Shown here: one piece after another, positions 33,156 through 40,408 of the stretch
Numbering within the stretch: the first letter of the stretch is position 1
How the letters are laid out: the number at the start of each line of letters is the position of its first letter
Translations under genes and position numbers: made by a program
DNA from: Streptomyces goshikiensis
Lineage (GTDB): Bacteria; Actinomycetota; Actinomycetes; Streptomycetales; Streptomycetaceae
NCBI RefSeq assembly: GCF_014650555.1
Contig: NZ_BMVE01000007.1
Span: 124,001-188,000 of the forward strand
Length of the DNA stretch: 64,000 bases
Direction of reading: 5' to 3'
Notes under the pieces: generated by a model
The model's input: only the letters and a program-made list of their open reading frames with translations
Database searches by the model: none
Told to the model about the DNA's origin: nothing

Positions 33156-34006
33156 GCGTTCCCGCCCTCTTCGATCGTGCGCCCGGCGTACAGCGCCGCG
33201 GCCATCCGCATCCCCTCGGACCAGGCCACCGGCCCGACCTGGGTCAGCCGCACCGCCTGACCGTCCTCGCCGTGCCAGCTGAGCCCGCCGGTCGTCTGTT
33301 CGTCGTCGTAGTACGGCTCGCCGATCCACACCGACGCCTCCGTGGTCCGGCCGCCGTCGCGGACGGTGGTGGTGGCGTAGCCGCCGGAGACCCGGTAGCC
33401 GAGCCCGGTGGCCCGCGCGGCGAGGCTGAAACGGTTGGGGAACGCCCCGCCCGCGTAGTCCCGCACCTCGTTGGTGTTCGCCGGGAGCACCTCGGGGCGC
33501 TCCCAGGTCGCCCGGTGGATCTGCTCGACCCGCTGGGTGATGCCGAGTTCGGCCGCGAAGTCCCGTACGTCGTCCAGGTCGGGCAGCAGCACCGGGTGCG
33601 GCAGGGTCACCGTGCGCGGGGAGAGCCGTACGGTCTCGCCGTCCAGGTTGACCACCTTCAGCTCGCCGGCGTCGGTGGCGTCCCGCAGGAAGCCCACCTC
33701 GTCCGGGTCGTCGCCGACGACGGCCATGTCGCGCAGGGCCTCCCGCCAGGCCTCGTCCCGCCACACCCGGGCGAGCAGCGCGGTCGGCACCGGCAGGGAG
33801 GACACCATCCAGCCGTCCACCTGCGCGACGCAGGCGGCCGCGTGCCGGTCCAGCCACTCGGCGAGCTGGCGCAGCCGGTCCACCTCGGGGTGGTCCCGCA
33901 ATGCCTTGGGCAACGCCTTCAACTGCCGCCCCGTGGCGCCGCGTGCCACCACGCGCCCGTCCACGAGGGCGATCTCGTACCCCTCACCCGCCGCCAGCCA
34001 AGCCAT
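33152..34006 (-). CDS. DUF4132-like protein (MolR/YehI C-terminal domain)
   Basis: 284 residues from ATG 34006, first gene of the operon. It has the core pattern of DUF4132: GRQLKALPKALRDHPEVDRLRQLAEWLDRHAAACVAQVDGWM, then LARVWRDEAWREAL, LPHPVLLPDLDDVRDFAAELGI and QRVEQIHRATW. In E. coli the DUF4132 protein YehI (about 1200 residues) sits beside yehL-M-P-Q. Here only the compact C-terminal type domain is present, followed by the giant protein, which may carry what is missing. No catalytic motif is evident. Its promoter should lie in 34007-34211, where I see no clear consensus. Confidence 0.75.
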   Translation of the reverse strand: MAWLAAGEGYEIALVDGRVVARGATGRQLKALPKALRDHPEVDRLRQLAEWLDRHAAACVAQVDGWMVSSLPVPTALLARVWRDEAWREALRDMAVVGDDPDEVGFLRDATDAGELKVVNLDGETVRLSPRTVTLPHPVLLPDLDDVRDFAAELGITQRVEQIHRATWERPEVLPANTNEVRDYAGGAFPNRFSLAARATGLGYRVSGGYATTTVRDGGRTTEASVWIGEPYYDDEQTTGGLSWHGEDGQAVRLTQVGPVAWSEGMRMAAALYAGRTIEEGGNA

Positions 34007-34211
34007 CAGCCGTGCCCCTCCGCCTGTTGCGAATCCGCTTCCGCGCAGCCCTCACCGGGGCGACGACAACGCCCCTGAGCTGCGGTATGCGGGGAGACTA
34101 GCGAGGGCCACTGACAACGCCACCACCAGGGAGGCGGGATGGGCGGTACGCGGGTGCCGGCGGGCCCGCCGGGGGCGGCCGGGAGCGACCGGGGACGGCC
34201 GGGCGGACGAC

Positions 34212-34242
34212 GAAGCCCCGGGACCACCGGGCCCGGGGCTTC
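34212..34242 (-). terminator. Terminator of the FUSC transporter gene
   Basis: GAAGCCCCGGG (34212-34222) pairs perfectly with CCCGGGGCTTC (34232-34242) around nine bases. It lies 25 bases after the FUSC stop on the minus strand and separates it from the DUF4132 operon. Confidence 0.75.
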
Positions 34243-34266
34243 GCGCACTTCGCTTGACCGCCGTGT

Positions 34267-36447
34267 TCAACGACCGGCGCTCCCCGAGGTCACGCGGTCC
34301 ACGGCGGCCATTCGCGTCAGGTCGGCCGTCAGCGCGTCCAGCCAGATGGCGGCGGCGAAGAACAGCGGCGGCCCGAGCTCCGGCGCGGCCGGCCCGTAAG
34401 GGGCTCCGGGGGCCGGTTCGGCTCCGGGGGGAGCGGGCGCCCGCCGCAGGCCGTCGGCGACCCCCGCCGCGTGGGTGTCCGCCCAGGCGGCGGCCTCCGG
34501 ATCGAAGGCGGGGCCCGAGCGGGCCAGCAGCCGCCGAGAGCCCCACAGCACGTGATGGCCCGTCATCAGGACCGCCTGCCAGTCCGCGACGGGTCCGGTG
34601 TGCTCGCGCGGCTCGCTCTGGTACTGCGCGAAGGCCGACTCCGCCATGATCAGCGCGTGCTGGAGCGGCTCGTCGTCCGGGGCGTCCGCGGGCCGGGCCG
34701 CCACCACGGCCGCCGTCGTGTCCTCGACCGTCTTCGCCGCCGTGCGCAACAGGACGGAGGCGGAGCGGCGCAGCTCCCGCTGCGCCCCGCGCGGCCAGGC
34801 CAGCAGCCCGAACACCATGCCGATCAGGCTGCCGATGACCACGTCCAGGATCCGGACCTCGGCCAGCTGCCAGGTCGCGGGGGCGAGCTGCGCGAAGACG
34901 AGGGAGACCACCACGGTGAACATGCCCTGTGCCCAGCCCACTCCCCGGACCGGCCCCACGCTGAACGCGACCAGCATCACGAAGGGCAGCGCGACGGCGT
35001 AGACGGTGGTGTGGCCGGCGACCGTGGCGAGGACGACCCCGGCCACCAGGGCTCCGATCAGGGTGCCGGTCAGGGCCTGGCGCACGCTCGTCCGGGTCTG
35101 GGCGACCGTGGTCCGGGTGAGCGTGAGGGCGGCCAGCATGGCCCAGAACCCGTGCGGGAGGGAGTCCAGGCCCGCCACCGTACGGGCGGCCGCCAGCGCG
35201 AGGCCGATCCGTACGGCGTTCTGGAAGTACACGGAGCGGGGCCCGGCATGCCCGACCAGCCGGTGCCACCACAGCTGCGGGGCGCGCTTGCGGGCGTACC
35301 AGAAGCGGCCGGGGTCGATCAGGGAGGGCGCCGCCGCCCGCCCCCGTACGGCCAGGTCGGCGGCGGTCGCCAGGCCCACGGTCGCGTCCGCCACCTCCAG
35401 CAGCGCCGCCCTGTGGCGCAGTACGGGGGCGGTCGAGAGCGGCGGGTCCTGCGCCGTGGCCTCCCCGCGGGCCTGCCGCAGGGCGTCGGCGGCCCCGGTT
35501 CCGACGGCCCGGCCCGCGCGCGCGGTGCCGCTCAGCTTGGCCGAGGTCTCGGTGACGGCCCGGCCCGCCGCGGCCAGCAGGTCGGGCCCGTGCCGCGGGG
35601 GCCGGTGGCCCGGGGGCGGGGCCAGCCGGAGCAGCCGGGCCAGCAGGGTGCGGGCGGCGAGACCGGCGTGCGCGAGCGCCCGGTCCCGCAGGCCCGGCCC
35701 GGCGGGCCGCTCCGCCTCCGCGACGAGGGAGGGCCGCAGCGACTCGCCCGCCGCCATGGCGGCCTCCCGCGCCGCCGGGGACAGGGCGTACGGGGGTCTG
35801 CCCAGCTCGTCCGCGCAGCGTGCGGCGGTCGCGGACGCCCGGGCCACCAGCCGCGCGTACGAGGTGTCGCGGCGTTCGGGCAGCAGGAACGCCTCGGCGA
35901 GGATCAGCAGCACGATGCCGAGGGTCGCGCCCGCCAGCCGGGAGCCCAGGGTGTCCGGGAGGTACGGCGGGAAGCACGGCAGGATGTAGAGCAGTTGCAG
36001 CCCGGGGGAGGCGCCCGCGGCCTTCGGACCGGCCGCCGCGACGAAGGCCACCGCGAAGCCGATGACCAGCACCCCGAGGACGGCGCTCCAGGTCCGTACG
36101 GCCAGGTAGGTCCCGGCCGTCACCAGCACCCAGGCGACCGGCAGCGTCCACACCAGCACGGCCGCCCGCTGGGGGCCGGTACCGGGGATGTGGGACAGGG
36201 CGGCCATCGAGACCGCCCCGAAGAGGGCGTACGTCGCCGCGACCGAGTCGTCCAGCCCGTACAGGCACAGGTAGAACCCGGCGCAGGCCGCGAGGGTGGT
36301 GCGTACCGCGCGGCGCGCCGCCAGGGCCTTGGGGCCCGGACCGCGCAGCCGGCGCAGCCAGTGCGGGCCGCGCGGGTCGAGGGGGCCGCGCGGGCCCGTC
36401 GGGCCGGCGCGGCCGCCTCGGTTGCCGCCGTCAGGATCAGCGCCCAT
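34267..36447 (-). CDS. FUSC-family membrane transporter
   Basis: 726 residues from ATG 36447, preceded by GGAG. Two blocks of about six membrane helices (residues ~55-185 and ~390-510) are separated by a long soluble helical region. This is the layout of the FUSC/aromatic-acid-exporter (PET) superfamily. Typical segments are RRAVRTTLAACAGFYLCLY at the first block and QNAVRIGLALAAARTVAGL-LPHGFWAMLAALTLTRTT at the second, with TRTSVRQALTGTLIGAL following. The second soluble tail (about 530-700) is helical. It probably exports weak organic or aromatic acids across the plasma membrane; the substrate is unknown. It is divergent from a small gene at 36683, with a 235-base shared upstream region. 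Confidence 0.88.
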   Translation of the reverse strand: MGADPDGGNRGGRAGPTGPRGPLDPRGPHWLRRLRGPGPKALAARRAVRTTLAACAGFYLCLYGLDDSVAATYALFGAVSMAALSHIPGTGPQRAAVLVWTLPVAWVLVTAGTYLAVRTWSAVLGVLVIGFAVAFVAAAGPKAAGASPGLQLLYILPCFPPYLPDTLGSRLAGATLGIVLLILAEAFLLPERRDTSYARLVARASATAARCADELGRPPYALSPAAREAAMAAGESLRPSLVAEAERPAGPGLRDRALAHAGLAARTLLARLLRLAPPPGHRPPRHGPDLLAAAGRAVTETSAKLSGTARAGRAVGTGAADALRQARGEATAQDPPLSTAPVLRHRAALLEVADATVGLATAADLAVRGRAAAPSLIDPGRFWYARKRAPQLWWHRLVGHAGPRSVYFQNAVRIGLALAAARTVAGLDSLPHGFWAMLAALTLTRTTVAQTRTSVRQALTGTLIGALVAGVVLATVAGHTTVYAVALPFVMLVAFSVGPVRGVGWAQGMFTVVVSLVFAQLAPATWQLAEVRILDVVIGSLIGMVFGLLAWPRGAQRELRRSASVLLRTAAKTVEDTTAAVVAARPADAPDDEPLQHALIMAESAFAQYQSEPREHTGPVADWQAVLMTGHHVLWGSRRLLARSGPAFDPEAAAWADTHAAGVADGLRRAPAPPGAEPAPGAPYGPAAPELGPPLFFAAAIWLDALTADLTRMAAVDRVTSGSAGR

Positions 36448-36682
36448 GACTCCAGCATCAGCCCCCCGGCCCGAAGCCACCATCCCTGACGGATCTGTCA
36501 GTCAGGGCGGCCGGTGGGCGGCGGGTGGGCGGCGGTGCCGAGGCGCAGCCGATCACCGGTCGCCGCTACCGGATAATTGCGCCGTACCCCTGCCGGCGCG
36601 AGGCCGGCACGCCCCGGAAACGGGCGAGAAGACACCTGAGATGCCGGGCCGGACGATCGCGCGGCAGGAGATGGAGCCCCCG

Positions 36683-37030
36683 ATGGACGTACAGCACTTC
36701 GAGCGGATCACCTCGTTCATCGAGGCGCGGCTCACCCCGCTGTTCGCCGCGGAGACCGGCAGCGACAACGGCTTCGCCATGGACGACACCTCCCGCGCCC
36801 TGCGCGCACTGCGCAACGCGGTGCTGGAGGCGTCGGCGGTCAAGGGCCTCATCGAGAAGCGCGAGACGGCCGAGCCCGCGGTGCGCCGCGTCATCGACCA
36901 GTCGGTCGAGCACCACTGGGACGTACTGCGCGGCATCGCCCGGCAGTGGGAGGACCACGCCGACTTCGCCCGCGAGTTCAAGCGCCACGCCTGGGAGCTC
37001 GACGCGGCCCCGGCGGCGGCCGCGCAGTAG
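36683..37030 (+). CDS. Small helical hypothetical protein
   Basis: 115 residues from ATG 36683; GGAG lies seven bases upstream, itself inside an alternative ATG at 36671. All-helical and charged: VQHFERITSFIEARLTPLFA at the front, ALRALRNAVLEASAVKGLIEKRE in the middle, and SVEHHWDVLRGIARQWEDHADF near the end. The last block is weakly reminiscent of DUF6221 proteins, but I would not assign that family. No signal peptide. A GATAAT at 36572-36577 may be its -10. Function unknown. Confidence 0.65.
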   Translation: MDVQHFERITSFIEARLTPLFAAETGSDNGFAMDDTSRALRALRNAVLEASAVKGLIEKRETAEPAVRRVIDQSVEHHWDVLRGIARQWEDHADFAREFKRHAWELDAAPAAAAQ

Positions 37031-37088
37031 CGGCGGCCCGGCCACGGCGCGGCGGCGGGCGAGCCCGGCCCGATCCGAAAGACGGGCC

Positions 37089-37622
37089 CTACGGGCGCGG
37101 GCGGTGGTAGCGGACCTCCGGGACGGGGACGTCCGCCACGGGGTCGGCGCAGGTGCCGCCGTCCGGGCCGAAGCCGGCGCGCTCGTAGAAACGGCGGGCG
37201 CGGTCGTTGCCCTCCACCACCCACAGCCGCATCCCCGGGTACGGGGACAGGCCGAGCACCTGGTCCATCAGCGCCCGGCCCACGCCGCTGCCGATGAGGT
37301 CGGGGCGGGCGTAGAGGGCGTACAACTCGCCCTCGCCCGGCGGCAGGTCCTCGTCCCGGGCGGGCCCGAAGCAGGCCCAGCCGGCGACCGTCCCGTCGGC
37401 GCTCTCGGCGACCAGCTGCGTCACGCCGGGGGCGGGCGCGGCGAACCGCTCGCGCCGCTCGGCGGCGTCGGCGGCGGCGTCGAGCCCGTCCAGGTAGGAC
37501 CGCGGCAGCAGCCCGGCGTAGGCGTACCGCCAGCCGGCGATCCGCAGGGCCGAGACGGCGTCCACGTCCGACGCGGTCATTTCGCGGACGACGAGGGGGG
37601 TTTCACGCGATGCGGTGGTCAT
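37089..37622 (-). CDS. GNAT N-acetyltransferase
   Basis: 177 residues, a single GNAT domain. The acetyl-CoA loop appears as LYARPDLIGSGVGRALMDQV (a Q/R-x-x-G-x-G/A variant, about residues 107-126), followed by MRLWVVEGNDRARRFYERAGF, the classic motif B region. The N-terminal REMTASDVDAVSALRIAGWRYAYAGLL fits the RimI-like/YhbS-like subgroup. It should transfer an acetyl group from acetyl-CoA to an amine of a small molecule or protein; the substrate is unknown. It is divergent from the esterase gene. Confidence 0.9.
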   Translation of the reverse strand: MTTASRETPLVVREMTASDVDAVSALRIAGWRYAYAGLLPRSYLDGLDAAADAAERRERFAAPAPGVTQLVAESADGTVAGWACFGPARDEDLPPGEGELYALYARPDLIGSGVGRALMDQVLGLSPYPGMRLWVVEGNDRARRFYERAGFGPDGGTCADPVADVPVPEVRYHRPRP

Positions 37623-37795
37623 GCGGCCGAGTCTGGCAGGGTGAAATCCGGCCGGGCAAAGGGATTGACCGGCCGAAGCGTCCGATCATGGAACGGATCC
37701 GCCCGCGCCGCGCTCTAGCCTGACGCGCACCCGCAGAGGGTGCCACCGGGCCCGCGGGGTCCGGGCCGCCGTTTCGCAGAGAGCTCTCCTGATCC

Positions 37796-38911
37796 GTGAG
37801 TCTGACAAGCACCACGCTCCTGGCCGTCTTCCTCCTCGCCACCGCGATCGTGTTCACGGCCGCGGTCTGGCTGTGGCCACGGCTTGCGCGGCGCGGGTGG
37901 AGGCAGGTGCTGGGCCGGGTGGGGCTGGTGGTCGTCGTCCAGGCACTGGTGCTGTCCTCGGTCGGACTCGCCGCGAACCGGAGCTTCCTGATCTACGGAT
38001 CCTGGACGGAACTCGCGGGACGGGAGAAGGCGACGGCGGCCGACCACGCGGACGTGGCCGGCGGCTCGGCCGTGGAGGTCATCGGCCGGGTGAAGCCGGA
38101 CTACCCCGGCGGCGGGACGCGCCGGCTGGGCGGTGACATCCAGAAGATCATGATCCAGGGCCAGAAGTCCAAGATCGCGACCCCGGCCTACGTGTACCTG
38201 CCCCCGGAGTACTTCCAGAAGGGCAACGAGAAGCGGAAGTTCCCCGCCGCCATCGTGCTCACCGGCTTCCCCGGCACCGCCGAGAACCTGCTGGAGGGGC
38301 TGCGGTACCCGAAGACGATGTGGACGCTGGCCAAGGAGAAGAAGTCGCAGCCGATGATCCTGGTGATGATGCGCCCCACCGTCGCGCCGCCGCGCAACAC
38401 CCAGTGCGTGGACATACCGGACGGCGGCCCGCAGACGGAGACCTTCTTCGGCACCGACCTCCCGCAGGCGATCTCCGGTGCCTACCGGGTCGGCACCTCG
38501 CCCCGGAACTGGGCCATCATGGGCGACTCCACGGGCGGCTACTGCGCGCTGAAGGTCGCGCTCCAGCACCCGGAGAGCTACTCGGCCGGAGTCGGCCTGT
38601 CGGCGGACTACAAGCCGGACATCGACTCGAAGTCCGGCGACCTCTTCCACGGGAACACCAAGGAGGAGCGGCGGTCCGACCTGCTGTGGAGCCTGGACCA
38701 CCTGCCGCAGGGCAACTCCTCCTTCCTCGTCACCACCTCCCTGCAAGGGGAGGGGAACTACGGTCCCACGCAGGAGTTCATCAAGAAGGTGAAGGCGCCG
38801 GCGCGCGTCTCGTCGATCACCCTGGGCAGCGGCGGGCACAACTTCAACACCTGGAACCGGGAGATCCCGCCCTCGCTGGTCTGGCTCAGCGGCCGCCTCA
38901 GCGCGCAGTGA
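37796..38911 (+). CDS. Membrane-anchored esterase (esterase D/PHB type alpha/beta hydrolase)
   Basis: 371 residues from GTG 37796. Two hydrophobic segments at the N-terminus (about 5-27 and 38-58) anchor it, leaving a large outward-facing domain. The hydrolase fold shows a strand VYLPPEYF, FPAAIVLTGFPGTAENLLEG (oxyanion region), nucleophile elbow MGDSTGGYCAL with serine about residue 243, an aspartate candidate in GLSADYKPDIDS and a histidine in GSGGHNFNTW. This is the esterase family that includes antigen-85-like mycolyltransferases and feruloyl esterases. In Streptomyces it is probably a cell-surface esterase; an acyltransferase role is possible. No operon partner. Confidence 0.85.
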   Translation: MSLTSTTLLAVFLLATAIVFTAAVWLWPRLARRGWRQVLGRVGLVVVVQALVLSSVGLAANRSFLIYGSWTELAGREKATAADHADVAGGSAVEVIGRVKPDYPGGGTRRLGGDIQKIMIQGQKSKIATPAYVYLPPEYFQKGNEKRKFPAAIVLTGFPGTAENLLEGLRYPKTMWTLAKEKKSQPMILVMMRPTVAPPRNTQCVDIPDGGPQTETFFGTDLPQAISGAYRVGTSPRNWAIMGDSTGGYCALKVALQHPESYSAGVGLSADYKPDIDSKSGDLFHGNTKEERRSDLLWSLDHLPQGNSSFLVTTSLQGEGNYGPTQEFIKKVKAPARVSSITLGSGGHNFNTWNREIPPSLVWLSGRLSAQ

Positions 38912-38974
38912 CCGCGGGGTCAGGAGACCGCTCCCGAACGGCCGTTGTCAGTGCCCGGACCTAGCGTTGCGTTC

Positions 38975-40408
38975 ATGACCCGATCCGTTCAGGCACTCGC
39001 CTACGCGCGCTCTTCCACCCTCACCTCCGACGCGGGTGGCCGGCTCCTCGGGCTGGAGACCGCCGGGGGGCTCACCCCGGCCGGGGCCGAGGCCCATCCC
39101 CGGTTCTTCGCCGGGTTCCTGACCTCGCCCCAGGCCGCGGCCCGGGGGCTGCTGGCCGTCGCCGACGTCGCCGCCACCCGCTACCACCAGCGCACCCTGC
39201 GGGCCTCGCTGGACCCGGTGGTCACCGGCAACGGCGACCGGCTGCGGTTCGAGTCCTTCTCCGGATGCTGCGGCGTGTACGCCCGCCTCGATGTGCTCCA
39301 AGGCGGCCTCGACGGGGCCGACACCGGCCACGGCACCACCAACGTCGACGTCAACAACCCGCTGCGCGAGGCGCTTTCCCGGCTCGCCGGAGACGACCCG
39401 CTGCACCTGCGGGTCGGCCCCGACGAGCTGGCCGTCACCACCCTGGACGGCCCGGTCGTGGAGAAGAAGGTGCCGCTGCCCGACCGCTGGCTGCGCGGCT
39501 TCGCCGAGTCCCAGGTGATATCGGTCGGCTTCGACCTGCGCGCCGAGCTCACCGCCGCCGAGGCCGTACGGTTCCTGCGCGCCCTCCCGCGCACCGCCCC
39601 GGGCGCCGGCGCCGCCCGCGGCCCGATGTGGGTCGTCCCCGCCGGCCGCACCCTGCGGCCCACCACCCGGCCGGTCCCCGGCGCCGTCTGCCTGCCCGGA
39701 CCCGACCGGCTCGCCGCGCTCCAGCGGGTCCTGCGGCACGCCACCGGCCTGCGCGTGTACGGCCCCGCCGCACACGACGGCGCGCCCACCGCCTCCGCCT
39801 GGGAGGTCACCATGCCCGGCATGCGGCTCACCCTCACCCTCTCCCCGGAGCCCGCCCGGGGCTTCTCCGGCGAGGGCGGCGTCCTGGAGGCGCTCGCCAC
39901 CGACGAGGCCGCCGGGGACGCCGAGCTGGTCTCGGTGCTGCTCGCCTGGGAACCCCGTATCGACACCGCCGACCTCGCCGAGCAGTCCGGACTGAGCGTG
40001 CCCCGGGTGCGCGCCGCGCTGGCCCGCCTCGGCACGGCGGGCCGGGTCGGCTACGACGTCGCCGACGCGGCGTACTTCCACCGCGAGCTGCCGTACGACG
40101 GCGCCCGGGCCGAGCGGCACAACCCGCGGCTGGTCGCCGCCCGCGCGCTGCTGGCGGCCGGGGCGGTCCTCCCGGGGACCGGGGACACCTCCACCGTGGT
40201 GTCCGGGGACCGCCACTACCAGGTCCGCGAGGCGCCGGGCGGCGTCCTGAGCTGCACCTGCCAGTGGTGGGCCGACTACCGGGGCCGGCGCGGCCCCTGC
40301 AAGCACGCCCTCGCCGTCCGCATGGCGCGCCGCGCCACCCCCGCGCCCGCCCCGACAGCGCCCACCACGGCCGCACCCGCCGCACACGTTTCCGGAGCCA
40401 CCCGATGA
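38975..40408 (+). CDS. SWIM zinc-finger protein, DUF6493 partner
   Basis: 477 residues from ATG 38975. The N-terminal part is a beta-rich domain (LTSPQAAARGLLAVADVAATRYH, SCC-VYARLDVLQGGLDG, NNPLREALSRL). A winged-helix-like segment follows (DTADLAEQSGLSVPRVRAALARLGTAGRVGYDV). The SWIM motif C-x-C ... C-x-H lies near the end (CTCQWWADYRGRRGPCKH, then ALAVRMARR). Such proteins are probably DNA- or protein-binding. The stop overlaps the ATG of the DUF6493 gene by four bases, so the two act as a pair. It is distinct in layout from the SWIM protein at 21321-23237. Confidence 0.85.
   Translation: MTRSVQALAYARSSTLTSDAGGRLLGLETAGGLTPAGAEAHPRFFAGFLTSPQAAARGLLAVADVAATRYHQRTLRASLDPVVTGNGDRLRFESFSGCCGVYARLDVLQGGLDGADTGHGTTNVDVNNPLREALSRLAGDDPLHLRVGPDELAVTTLDGPVVEKKVPLPDRWLRGFAESQVISVGFDLRAELTAAEAVRFLRALPRTAPGAGAARGPMWVVPAGRTLRPTTRPVPGAVCLPGPDRLAALQRVLRHATGLRVYGPAAHDGAPTASAWEVTMPGMRLTLTLSPEPARGFSGEGGVLEALATDEAAGDAELVSVLLAWEPRIDTADLAEQSGLSVPRVRAALARLGTAGRVGYDVADAAYFHRELPYDGARAERHNPRLVAARALLAAGAVLPGTGDTSTVVSGDRHYQVREAPGGVLSCTCQWWADYRGRRGPCKHALAVRMARRATPAPAPTAPTTAAPAAHVSGATR

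Noticed and set aside
28077..33260. 1727-codon plus-strand open frame across the giant gene
   Set aside because: Gly/Gln/Arg-rich text without motifs, antisense to the coupled operon gene.
36683..37030. Assignment to DUF6221
   Set aside because: Only a short C-terminal stretch is reminiscent; most of the protein does not fit the family pattern.
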